From: an uncultured Halorubrum sp.
Lineage (GTDB): Archaea > Halobacteriota > Halobacteria > Halobacteriales > Haloferacaceae
DNA length: 64,000 bases
NCBI RefSeq assembly: GCF_937146585.1
Contig: NZ_CAKZRO010000052.1
Span: 23,222 to 87,221 of the forward strand
Reading direction: 5' to 3'
This document shows, piece after piece, positions 1 to 7,182 of the stretch; position 1 is the first letter of the stretch; each line of letters opens with the position of its first letter. The position numbers and the translations under genes were made by a program. Under the pieces are notes generated by a model. That model had not been told where the DNA came from. It made no database searches and saw nothing but the letters and a program-made list of their open reading frames with translations.

Positions 1-59
1 TCGCCGAGCGCTTCCTCGGCCCGGTGTTGGTCGTCCAGCGGGCTCGCCCCGAGGAGTAG
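1..59 (+). CDS. 3' end of an unidentified gene (partial)
   Basis: From base 3 a forward frame runs to a TAG at 57-59 and reads AERFLGPVLVVQRARPEE. Codons end mostly in G or C, and the frame would converge on hisA. Only 18 codons are visible, so neither product nor reality of the gene can be settled. The hydrophobic strand followed by a charged tail would fit the end of a Rossmann-type enzyme, but that is a guess. Confidence 0.35.
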   Translation, partial: AERFLGPVLVVQRARPEE

Positions 60-97
60 TCGGAGCCGGAGTCGACGGCGACTCGCGGAGACCTCGA

Positions 98-850
98 TTA
101 AACGTCGTCAGCGGCCGCCTGCGCCTCCCGCAGCGTGAACTCGCCCTCGTACAGCGCCGTGCCGACCACGACCGCTGCCGCGCCCGCCGCCTTCAGCGCG
201 ACCACGTCGTCGACGCTCGCGACGCCCCCGGAGGCGATCACCGGGACCTCGACCGCGTCGACCACGCTCGCGACCGCCTCGCGGTCGATCCCCTCCAGCT
301 GCCCCTCCACGTCGACGTTCGTGAAGAGGATCGCGCCGGCCCCCAGTTCCTCGTAGCGCGCCGCGGCCTCGGCGGGGTCCAGTCCGGTCCCCTCGGTCCA
401 GCCCGAGACGACGACCTCGCCGTCCTTCGCGTCGAGGCTGACGACGACGCTCCCCGGGTGCGTCTCGTCGATCTCGGCGACGATTTCCGGCGTCTCGACC
501 GCCGCGGTCCCGAGGATGACGCGGTCGAGTCCCAGGTCGAGGAGCTCGCGCGCGCCCTCGGCGGCCCGGATGCCGCCGCCCAGTTGGAGGCCCACACCGT
601 CCTCGTCGTCGCCGCCGACCGCCTCGACGACCGCCTCGATCGCGGCGGCGTTGACGCGCTCGCCCTCGAACGCGCCGTCGAGGTCGACGAGGTGGAGCGT
701 CTCGGCACCCGCGTCGACCCACCGCTCGGCGGCCGCGACGGGGTCGCCGTAGCGTTTGCCCGTCCCGCGCTCGCCGCCGACCAGCTGGACGACCTCGCCG
801 TCCTGGACGTCGACGGCGGGGATCACTTCGAACTCCGAAAAGTGGCTCAT
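98..850 (-). CDS. hisA: HisA, ProFAR isomerase (histidine biosynthesis)
   Basis: The cytoplasmic enzyme isomerises the aminoaldose ProFAR to the aminoketose PRFAR, the fourth step of histidine synthesis. The 250-residue length is usual for this TIM-barrel family. The first strand carries the catalytic Asp14 in the IPAVDVQDG stretch, the opposite catalytic Asp is at about 140 in VSLDAKDG, and the two phosphate-binding loops are GGGIR (91-95) and ASGGV (206-210). The gene ends with TAA. The small membrane-protein gene at 920-1225 lies 69 bases upstream on the same strand, so co-transcription is possible. No other his gene is in the window, which fits the dispersed his genes of haloarchaea. Identification is firm. 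Confidence 0.96.
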   Translation of the reverse strand: MSHFSEFEVIPAVDVQDGEVVQLVGGERGTGKRYGDPVAAAERWVDAGAETLHLVDLDGAFEGERVNAAAIEAVVEAVGGDDEDGVGLQLGGGIRAAEGARELLDLGLDRVILGTAAVETPEIVAEIDETHPGSVVVSLDAKDGEVVVSGWTEGTGLDPAEAAARYEELGAGAILFTNVDVEGQLEGIDREAVASVVDAVEVPVIASGGVASVDDVVALKAAGAAAVVVGTALYEGEFTLREAQAAADDV

Positions 851-919
851 ACGCCACGAGAGCCGGCGGCGGCGATTAAACCGGTCGGTTCGAGACGGAA
901 CGCGCGGAATCGACTCCGG

Positions 920-1225
920 CTACGTCAATGCGATCCCCGCGCCGACGGCGACGCACGTCAGCGCGAGCCCGGCGAGCGCGACGGTCGTCCGGCCGCGACG
1001 CCCGGCGTCGCCGTCGGAATCGAACCCGCGGAAGCCGGTCAGCACGCCGAGGCCGACCGCGACCGCGGAGAGGCCGCCGGCGAGCGCCAGCGTCGTCCAG
1101 GGTTCGAGTCCGTGCTGTACCGCGTCTCGCGCGGCCGTTCCGGCGAGCAGTACGCCGGTCGCTATCGGGGCCGCGGCCGTCGACGTGTCGGAGGGCACGG
1201 TTCGCGGTTGTAGTGTGAACGGCAA
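920..1225 (-). CDS. small membrane protein, unknown function
   Basis: The 101-residue protein has three hydrophobic segments, at about 19-33, 44-62 and 80-100, separated by short charged loops (one reads SDGDAGRRGR). It therefore probably spans the membrane three times. No enzymatic motif is visible and I do not recognise a named family. It lies just upstream of hisA on the same strand and downstream of a lipoprotein gene with a 29-base gap, so it may belong to a short transcript with either. The compact frame with G/C third positions supports it being real. Confidence 0.7.
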   Translation of the reverse strand: MPFTLQPRTVPSDTSTAAAPIATGVLLAGTAARDAVQHGLEPWTTLALAGGLSAVAVGLGVLTGFRGFDSDGDAGRRGRTTVALAGLALTCVAVGAGIALT

Positions 1226-1254
1226 AAGCGGTGGGGTCTTCCGAACTCACGCGC

Positions 1255-2073
1255 TCACACCACCGAGATGAGCAGCTGCGAGACGTCCTCGTCGTAGGCC
1301 GCGGGGTCGGCGGCGAGCGTCTCGGCGGTCTCCGCGTCCGCGAGCTCCGTCACCGCGCGCTCGGCGTCGACCGAGTCGGGCAGCGACTCCTCGAAGACCG
1401 CGAGGAGCGGTTCGGTCGGGTACGCGCCGCCGGCGACGATCACGTCGGTCCCGTCGTGCCACACGCCGAGCCGGGCCCCGACCTGGAGGGGGCCCCCCAC
1501 GTCGGCGGTGGAGCCGGTCGGGAGCGAGACCGCGCCGTCGACCGCGTACTCCGCGGTCAACCGCCACACGGTCGCCGTGTGGCCGGAGCGGACGGTGGAG
1601 ATCCCCTCGTCGGCGATCTCGACGTCCTCGATCCCGGCGCTCCGGAGCTGCCCGTGGAAGGCGTCGGTCGCCGCCGTCTCCACCCGGCTCAGTATCCTGT
1701 CCCGGCCGATCTCGGCCGGGAGTTGGTCGACGGCGGGGCGGAGGTCGATCCGCGTCGCGAAGAAGACGACGGGCGACCCGTCGGCGTCGACCGTGGCGGC
1801 GAGCGCGTCCGCGACGGGCGCGTACTCGAAGACACGCGTGTGTTCGAGCGCCTGGACGGTGACGGGCCCGTACGACTCCGCGAACACGGCGCGTTCGGAC
1901 TCGTCGGTCCGCCGCCACTCCTCGATCCGGTCGCTCGTCACCTCGGGGGCCGGCACGGGGCCGTCGCGGCCGCCGAGACAGCCGGCGAGCCCGGCGACGC
2001 CGACCGCCGCGCCGCCGGCGAGCAGGCGGCGTCGGGTGGTCCGCGTCGGCCGGGACCCGGTGTTCTCGTCCAT
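1255..2073 (-). CDS. Tat-type lipoprotein (resembles DUF6517)
   Basis: The 272-residue protein starts with a twin-arginine-like signal (TRRRLLAGG) and a lipobox LAGC at about residue 33. It should be folded in the cytoplasm, exported by Tat and lipid-anchored on the outer face of the membrane, as is typical for haloarchaea. The mature part alternates short strands and helices, and phrases such as ESYGPVTVQALEHTRVFEY match my memory of the DUF6517 family of haloarchaeal lipoproteins. No catalytic motif is seen. The start at 2073 is chosen because the signal peptide begins there; the frame stays open far upstream only because of high GC. It is transcribed away from the thiamine importer genes. 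Confidence 0.8.
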   Translation of the reverse strand: MDENTGSRPTRTTRRRLLAGGAAVGVAGLAGCLGGRDGPVPAPEVTSDRIEEWRRTDESERAVFAESYGPVTVQALEHTRVFEYAPVADALAATVDADGSPVVFFATRIDLRPAVDQLPAEIGRDRILSRVETAATDAFHGQLRSAGIEDVEIADEGISTVRSGHTATVWRLTAEYAVDGAVSLPTGSTADVGGPLQVGARLGVWHDGTDVIVAGGAYPTEPLLAVFEESLPDSVDAERAVTELADAETAETLAADPAAYDEDVSQLLISVV

Positions 2074-2177
2074 GGACCGGGGTGGTCCGCGCGGAGTAAA
2101 TGGATGTCGGCGGGCGAGCCGGGCGAGGCGGTCGACGCGCCCGCTGGGAGACGGCGCGGCGGACGAGGACGGATCCC

Positions 2178-2185
2178 TTATGTAA
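2178..2185 (+). promoter_or_regulatory. TATA-like box for the thiamine importer operon
   Basis: TTATGTAA is centred about 27 bases before the ATG at 2209, the spacing expected for a leaderless archaeal mRNA. It sits in the 135-base divergent gap. No TPP riboswitch-like Thi box is visible, so any thiamine control would have to be at the DNA level. Confidence 0.5.
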
Positions 2186-2208
2186 CCACCGAGTACAACA
2201 ACCGAGTG

Positions 2209-3456
2209 ATGACCACCGACGAGAGCGAGACGCGGCGGCGACGCGCCCGACCACACACCCGACGGCGGTTCCTGACGGCGGCCGGGGCGGCGGGGGCCGT
2301 CGCGCTCGCCGGCTGTAGCGCGGAGCAGGTCGACGACGGGGGCGACGGCGGCGGCGGATCCGGAGACGGCGGAGACGGGTCCGGCGGCGGCGGAAACGAG
2401 ACGGACGACGGCGACGACGGCACCGACGAGACCCCGACGCTGACCGTGGCGACGTACTCGAGCTTCATCGACGCGCCCTCCGTGAGCCCCGGCGAGTGGC
2501 TCAAAGAGGAGTTCGAGAGCCGGTACGACGCCACGCTGGAGTGGGCGACGCCCGACAACGAGGTGAACTACTACGTCGAGCGCGCGGCCTCCGGGGCCGG
2601 CATCGACGCCGACGTCTACGTCGGGCTCACCACCGAGGACCTCGTGCGCGTCGACGAACAGCTCGACGACGACCTCTTCGCCGAGGCGGGCGACGTCGAC
2701 GGCCGCGACGCCGTCAAGGGGGGACTCCGGTTCGACCCGTTCGACCGGGCGGTCCCGTTCGACACCGGGTACGTGAGCCTCGTGTACGACAGCACGACCG
2801 CGGAGGCGCCCGAGACGTTCGACGGGCTCCTCGACGACGAACACGCGGGCGCGCTCATCGCGCAGAATCCCGGCGCCTCCTCCACCGGGCGCGCGTTCCT
2901 CCTCCACACGATCAACCGCTTCGGCGACGGCGGCGTCGCGAGCGACGGCGACGGGGAGGCGGTCGCGGGCGAGGACGGCGACCCCGACTACGACTACCTC
3001 GACTACTGGGCGGACCTCCAGGAGAACGAGGTGCGCGTGCTGGGGTCGTGGGACGACGCGTACGCGGCCTGGAGCGAGGGCGAGGCCCCGATGGTCGTCT
3101 CCTACTCCACCGACCAGGTGTTCGCGAACATGGAGGGCGCGGACCTCGACGAACACCAGATCCGCTTCCTGAACGACCAGGCGTACGCGAACCCCGAGGG
3201 GATGGCCGCGTTCGCCGACGCCGACGAGCCGGAGCTCGCCCGGCAGTTCATGTCGTTCATGCTGGAGCCGGACGTCCAGGGCGAGATCGCCCAGCGCAAC
3301 GTGGCGTTCCCCGCGGTCGACGGCGCGGACCTGCCGAGCGACTACGCCGAGCTGGCCCAGGAGCCGGCCGACCCGGTGACGTTCACCTACGACGAGCTCC
3401 AGGGCTCGGTCGACGCGTGGGTCGAGGCCTGGGAGCGGCAGTTCGCCGGGAACTAA
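2209..3456 (+). CDS. thiamine-type ABC transporter substrate-binding lipoprotein
   Basis: The 415-residue extracellular solute-binding protein has a twin-arginine signal (HTRRRFLTAAG), a lipobox LAGC near residue 37, and then an approximately 40-residue Gly/Asp linker that tethers the binding domain to the membrane anchor. The domain begins TLTVATYSSF and continues with DADVYVGLTTEDL and a late SYSTDQVFAN, which resembles thiamine-binding TbpA/ThiB of bacteria. It should capture thiamine or a phosphate ester and pass it to the permease directly downstream. The start at 2209 is set by the signal peptide and TATA box; the frame is open much further upstream without coding sense. Thiamine is the best substrate guess; an iron-type ligand is the alternative. 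Confidence 0.85.
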   Translation: MTTDESETRRRRARPHTRRRFLTAAGAAGAVALAGCSAEQVDDGGDGGGGSGDGGDGSGGGGNETDDGDDGTDETPTLTVATYSSFIDAPSVSPGEWLKEEFESRYDATLEWATPDNEVNYYVERAASGAGIDADVYVGLTTEDLVRVDEQLDDDLFAEAGDVDGRDAVKGGLRFDPFDRAVPFDTGYVSLVYDSTTAEAPETFDGLLDDEHAGALIAQNPGASSTGRAFLLHTINRFGDGGVASDGDGEAVAGEDGDPDYDYLDYWADLQENEVRVLGSWDDAYAAWSEGEAPMVVSYSTDQVFANMEGADLDEHQIRFLNDQAYANPEGMAAFADADEPELARQFMSFMLEPDVQGEIAQRNVAFPAVDGADLPSDYAELAQEPADPVTFTYDELQGSVDAWVEAWERQFAGN

Positions 3457-3483
3457 GCGCGTGGCAGACGAGGCGTCGAGCGC

Positions 3484-5310
3484 GTGACGGGAGCCGACGG
3501 CGAGCGGGCGACGGACGGTGACCGCGGGAGCCGCGCGGCCCGCCTGCGGGAGCGCGTCGAGTCGAACGCGCTGACCGCGCTCGCGGTCCTCACCAGCGCC
3601 GCGCTCGTCGTCGCCTTCTACTACCCGACCGCGACGGTCCTGGTCGAGGCGGTCGTCGTCGACGGCGTCGTCACCCTCGCCGTCTTCGCCGAGGTGCTCA
3701 CCGACCCGTTCTACTTCGGCGAGCTGGCGCGGCTGCTCTCCGGCGAGTCGCCGGTCGCGGTCGCGCGCGCGCTGCTCTCGCCGGACCGCCGGCTGGGGAT
3801 CGTCGGCTTCACCGCGTACCAGGCGGTCCTCTCGACGATCGCGAGCGTCGCCCTGGGGCTCCCGGCCGCCTACCTCCTCGCGCGGTTCGAGTTCCCCGGG
3901 CGGCGGACGCTGCGCTCGCTCACCATCGTCCCGTTCGTCCTGCCGTCGATCATGGTCGCGGTCGGGTTCGTCGCCACGTTCGGCGACAACGGCACGCTGA
4001 ACGCCGCGCTGACGGCGCTCGGACTCCCGCCGGTCGACCTGCTGTTCACGCTCGAAGCGGTCGTGATCGCCCACGCGTTCTACAACGCGCCGCTCGTGGC
4101 GCGCGTGACGACCGCGGCGTGGGAGTCGGTGGACGCGAGCGCGGTCGAAACGGCTCGGAGCCTCGGGGCGGGCCCGGTCCGCGCGTTCGTCGACGTGGTC
4201 GCGCCGCAGGTGTACCCGGCCGTACTGACGGGCGCGGCGCTCACCTTCGTGTTCACCTTCGGCACCTTCCCCATCGTCCTCGCGCTCGGCGGGTTCCAGC
4301 TGGCGACCGTCGAGGTGTTCGTCTACCGGCTCGTGCGGGACCTGAGCTACGCCGAGGCGGCCGCGCTGGCGATCGTCGAGCTCGTCGTCTCGCTCGGCGT
4401 CCTCCTCGCGTACCTCCGGTACGAGGCCCGGAACAGGACGAGAACCCGCGGCGCGCGACCCCTGCCGCGGCGCTCGCTGGTCCCGCCCGCGCCGACGCTC
4501 CGGGAGCTGCTGCCGCGGGCGGGACTGGCGGCCTACGTCCTCGTCGCCGGCGTGATCTTCCTCGCGCCGATCGCGTCGATGATCCTCGCGTCGGCGACCG
4601 GCGGCGACGGGGCGCTCACGCTCGAGCACTACCGGTTCCTGATCGAGCGCCAGCAGACGGGGGCGGCGTTCCAGGTGCGGCCGTGGCCCGCGATCCGGAA
4701 CTCGCTGGCGTTCGCGGCGGCCGCGACGCTGCTCGCGCTCCCGATGGGCGTCGTGGTCGCGGTGCTGACGACGCGACGCTACCGCGGGCGGACGCTGGTC
4801 GACGCGGCCGCGATGGCGCCGCTCGCGGTGTCGGGGATCATCGTCGGCCTCGGGCTCCTGCGGGGGCTCGTCTTCGGCGTCGAGGTCGCCGGGTGGCGGA
4901 TCGCCGCGAGCGGTGCGGTCGCCATCGTGGTCGCGCACGCGGTCTCCGGGTACCCGTTCGTCGTGCGCACCGTCTCGCCCGGGCTCTCCGGGCTGGACCG
5001 CTCGCTCGTCGAGTCCGCGCGGGCGCTCGGGGCCTCGCGGGCGCGGGTGATCCGGGACGTGGAGCTCCCCTTGGTCTGGCCCGCGGTCGTCGCGGGCGCA
5101 GCGTTCGCGTTCGCCATCTCGATCGGCGAGTTCACCTCGACGGTGGTGCTGGCGACGGGCGCGGACGCGTACACGATGCCCGTCGCGATCGAACGGTTCA
5201 TCGGCCGGCGGCTCGGACCGGCGACCGCCATGGGCGTCGTCCTGCTGGTCGTCACCGGGCTGAGCTTCGTCGTCATCGAGCGGCTCGGAGGTGAGACGCG
5301 TGGGCTCTGA
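3484..5310 (+). CDS. thiamine-type ABC transporter permease (fused double domain)
   Basis: The 608-residue inner-membrane permease has the layout of ThiP: two homologous MetI-like halves in one chain. Each half contains an EAA loop where the ATPase docks, one reading SAVETARSLGAGP at about 219-231 and the other SLVESARALGASR at about 508-520. About a dozen hydrophobic segments are visible. The first half also carries a long extra loop after the first membrane span. The GTG start lies 27 bases after the binding-protein stop, and the 3' end overlaps the ATPase gene, so the three genes form one operon. Fused permeases of this kind serve thiamine and ferric-iron importers; the binding protein favours thiamine. 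Confidence 0.87.
   Translation: MTGADGERATDGDRGSRAARLRERVESNALTALAVLTSAALVVAFYYPTATVLVEAVVVDGVVTLAVFAEVLTDPFYFGELARLLSGESPVAVARALLSPDRRLGIVGFTAYQAVLSTIASVALGLPAAYLLARFEFPGRRTLRSLTIVPFVLPSIMVAVGFVATFGDNGTLNAALTALGLPPVDLLFTLEAVVIAHAFYNAPLVARVTTAAWESVDASAVETARSLGAGPVRAFVDVVAPQVYPAVLTGAALTFVFTFGTFPIVLALGGFQLATVEVFVYRLVRDLSYAEAAALAIVELVVSLGVLLAYLRYEARNRTRTRGARPLPRRSLVPPAPTLRELLPRAGLAAYVLVAGVIFLAPIASMILASATGGDGALTLEHYRFLIERQQTGAAFQVRPWPAIRNSLAFAAAATLLALPMGVVVAVLTTRRYRGRTLVDAAAMAPLAVSGIIVGLGLLRGLVFGVEVAGWRIAASGAVAIVVAHAVSGYPFVVRTVSPGLSGLDRSLVESARALGASRARVIRDVELPLVWPAVVAGAAFAFAISIGEFTSTVVLATGADAYTMPVAIERFIGRRLGPATAMGVVLLVVTGLSFVVIERLGGETRGL
5287..5294 (+). promoter_or_regulatory. Shine-Dalgarno site that fixes the ATPase start
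   Basis: GGAGGTGA is an eight-base match to the complement of the archaeal 16S rRNA 3' end. It lies inside the permease gene, five bases before a GTG at 5300. The in-frame GTG at 5291 is part of this site and cannot use it, so 5300 is the better start. This is one of few clear SD sites in the window. Confidence 0.75.
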
Positions 5311-6430
5311 GCGCGGAGCGGAGGTCGCGAGCGACGGCCCGGTCGCGGTCGAACTCGACGGCGTGAGCAAGCGCTACGGCGAGACGACCGCCGTCGACGA
5401 CGTGAGCCTCCGGGTGCGCGAGGGGGAGTTCTTCACGCTCGTCGGGCCGTCGGGCTGCGGGAAGACGACCACACTCCGGCTGATCGCCGGGTTCGAGGAG
5501 CCGACGAGCGGGACCGTCCGGTTCGCCGGCGAGTCGGTCGCGGGCGTGCCCCCGGAGGACCGCGACGTGGGCGTCGTCTTCCAGAGCTACGCGCTGTTCC
5601 CGCACATGACCGTCGGCGAGAACGTCGCCTACGGGCTCAACTTCGCCGACCCGCCCGACGGCGTCACGCGCGACGAGCGCGTCGCCGAGCTGCTCGAGTT
5701 AGTCGACCTCCCCGACGCCGCCGACCGCGACCCGGAGAGCCTCTCGGGCGGGCAACAGCAGCGGATCGCGATGGCGCGGGCGCTCGCGCCCGGCCCCGAC
5801 GTGCTCCTCTTGGACGAGCCGATGAGCGCGCTCGACGCGCGGCTCCGCGAGCGGCTCCGCGCGCAGGTGAAGCGGATCCAGTCCGAGCTGGGGATCACCA
5901 CGATATACGTCACCCACGACCAGGAGGAGGCGCTGGCCGTCTCCGACCGCGTGGCGGTGATGAACGGCGGGACGCCCGAGCAGGTGGCGCCGCCGCGGAC
6001 GGTGTACCGCGAGCCCGCGACGCGGTTCGTCGCGGAGTTCGTCGGCGACAACAACGTGTTCGCGGGCCGCGTCGCGGAGTCGCTCGGCGGAGGCGAACTC
6101 GCGGTCGACGTCGACGGCGGCGACGAGACCCTCCGCGTCGCCACGGACGGCGAGCAGGAAGCCGGCGAGCGGATCGCGTTCTGCGTCCGCCCGGAACACC
6201 TGCGCGTCGCGAGCGCCGCGGACGGCACGAGCGCCGGAGACGCTCCGGTCGGCGAGAACGCGCTGCGCGCGACGGTCGCCAGCGCGGAGTTCCTCGGCGA
6301 GACGACGCGCGTCACGCTCGACTGGGGCGACCGCGAGCTGCTCGTCCGGACCGTGGACCCCCTCGACGGCGCGGTCGCGGTCGGGTTCGACCCGAGCGAC
6401 GCGCACGTGATCGAGGTCGAATCGCGGTGA
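5300..6430 (+). CDS. thiamine-type ABC transporter ATP-binding protein
   Basis: This is the cytoplasmic ATPase of the importer, 376 residues from the GTG at 5300 (379 from the less likely GTG at 5291). Walker A GPSGCGKTT, Q-loop VFQSYALFPH, signature LSGGQQQR, Walker B VLLLDEP and switch His in YVTHDQEEAL are all intact and in order. A C-terminal TOBE-type domain of about 130 residues follows, starting after VAEFVGDNNVF, as in the CysA/PotA/FbpC class. This makes it longer than bacterial ThiQ, so the ATPase alone does not define the substrate. The gene overlaps the permease by 11 bases, indicating translational coupling. Confidence 0.88.
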   Translation: MGSERGAEVASDGPVAVELDGVSKRYGETTAVDDVSLRVREGEFFTLVGPSGCGKTTTLRLIAGFEEPTSGTVRFAGESVAGVPPEDRDVGVVFQSYALFPHMTVGENVAYGLNFADPPDGVTRDERVAELLELVDLPDAADRDPESLSGGQQQRIAMARALAPGPDVLLLDEPMSALDARLRERLRAQVKRIQSELGITTIYVTHDQEEALAVSDRVAVMNGGTPEQVAPPRTVYREPATRFVAEFVGDNNVFAGRVAESLGGGELAVDVDGGDETLRVATDGEQEAGERIAFCVRPEHLRVASAADGTSAGDAPVGENALRATVASAEFLGETTRVTLDWGDRELLVRTVDPLDGAVAVGFDPSDAHVIEVESR

Positions 6431-6439
6431 ACAGCGACG

Positions 6440-6770
6440 TTTATTTATAAATAGATGCGGTGGCGCGTGCCTCCGAGTGGCCGCCGAAGGCGGCCGCGAG
6501 GAGCACGCGCGAGGGAGTCGCTGGCTCCCGGAGCGAAGCGGAGGGTGCCAGCGACGAGGCTGGGGAGGCGTGAGGCGCCGTGCGGTCGCGGTCGGGCGGG
6601 ACTCAAAGGGGCAGCCGGCGAGGCGGGCGCAGGCGACATAAGCACCGAACGAGGGAGCAACAGCGACAGAGTGAGGCGCGCAGCGAGCGTGCGCCCGCCT
6701 CGCCGGCTGGGGCTTTGGGAGTGTACGCCATCGATCTGCTGACAGCCGTTTATAACCGAGCGGCTGGTGA
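6440..6770 (+). repeat. structured intergenic repeat, copy A (possible ncRNA)
   Basis: This fills the gap between the ATPase gene and the next small gene. It starts with TTTATAAA (6444-6451). Hairpin I has arms 6463-6474 and 6500-6510 with a nested GGCCGCC/GGCGGCC stem at 6479-6495. Hairpin II pairs GTCGCTGGC (6517-6525) with GCCAGCGAC (6547-6555). Hairpin III has 27-base arms 6604-6630 and 6691-6717, with a constant GGG/GGG internal loop and a 60-base loop. Hairpin IV pairs CAGCCG (6743-6748) with CGGCTG (6761-6766) around a TTTATAA loop. Bases 6503-6568 are identical to 18900-18965 in copy B. No credible protein is encoded. It could be a transcribed structured RNA or a cruciform DNA element. 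The plus sign marks the orientation described, not proven transcription. Confidence 0.85.
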
Positions 6771-6845
6771 TTGAGCGGCGTTCACCGCAGAGCAGTCAAT
6801 CGCGGTTCTCCAAGCAACGACGATACATAATTATCGAGGCGACAC

Positions 6846-6871
6846 GCCTTACCCCGCGGGCCCAGTAAGGC
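6846..6871 (+). promoter_or_regulatory. inverted repeat abutting the start of the next gene
   Basis: GCCTTAC (6846-6852) and GTAAGGC (6865-6871) are perfect inverted arms with a 12-base spacer, ending at the base before the ATG at 6872. An AT-rich TATA candidate lies at about 6825-6835. It could be an operator over the transcription start or a hairpin in the leader that hides the start codon. This is inference from position only. Confidence 0.4.
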
Positions 6872-7135
6872 ATGTATATGGCCTCCGAGGCGTGCGACGT
6901 CTGCGAGCGGTCCGTGCGGATCGCCGGCGGGATCGGCGACCTGTGGAACTTCGCGTTCGAGTCGACGCAGGGGCTGACGCTCGAACTCACCGACGGCTCG
7001 GAGTTCTTCCTCTGTTTCGACTGCATGGAGAAACTGCCCGACGACCACGAGCCGACCGCCGAGGACGTCGCCGCCCTCCGGGAGCGCACCGACCCGGTCG
7101 AGGACGACGGCAACCACTTCTGGCACTGGGGCTGA
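6872..7135 (+). CDS. small cysteine-pair protein, haloarchaeal
   Basis: The 87-residue soluble protein has one CxxC near the N-terminus (ACDVCERSV) and a second near the middle (CFDCMEKL), suggesting a single zinc site of treble-clef or zinc-ribbon type. The C-terminus is acidic and ends HFWHWG. It resembles a conserved haloarchaeal small protein (DUF7561 from memory), function unknown. Two starts are possible, the ATG at 6872 and another at 6878; the upstream inverted repeat abuts the first. It stands alone on the plus strand, facing the permease gene at 7183-9579. Confidence 0.82.
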   Translation: MYMASEACDVCERSVRIAGGIGDLWNFAFESTQGLTLELTDGSEFFLCFDCMEKLPDDHEPTAEDVAALRERTDPVEDDGNHFWHWG

Positions 7136-7182
7136 CGGGGATCGTTCGGACGCCACCCGCTATGTAACAGAAATTCGCCGCG

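Noticed and set aside
2074..2208. TPP riboswitch ahead of the thiamine importer
   Set aside because: No Thi-box consensus or suitable stems are visible, and the TATA box spacing implies a leaderless mRNA with no room for a riboswitch.
5291..5299. GTG at 5291 as the start of the ABC ATPase
   Set aside because: It is embedded in the Shine-Dalgarno sequence GGAGGTGA, which is correctly spaced for the GTG at 5300.
1255..5370. Very long open frame of 1371 codons on the minus strand opposite the thiamine importer genes
   Set aside because: Only its last 272 codons (the lipoprotein) have protein character. The rest is Arg/Asp/Val-rich shadow sequence opposite well-identified genes, an effect of high GC.
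6445..6660. 71-residue frame inside repeat copy A and a related one in copy B (18698-19126)
   Set aside because: Shared amino acids come only from the identical 66-base core; flanks differ and the DNA is dominated by hairpins. Treated as a repeat rather than a gene.
6440..6770. Repeat copies as RNase P RNA or SRP (7S) RNA
   Set aside because: Those RNAs are single-copy with invariant core motifs, which I could not find. Two copies with rewritten stems do not fit either.
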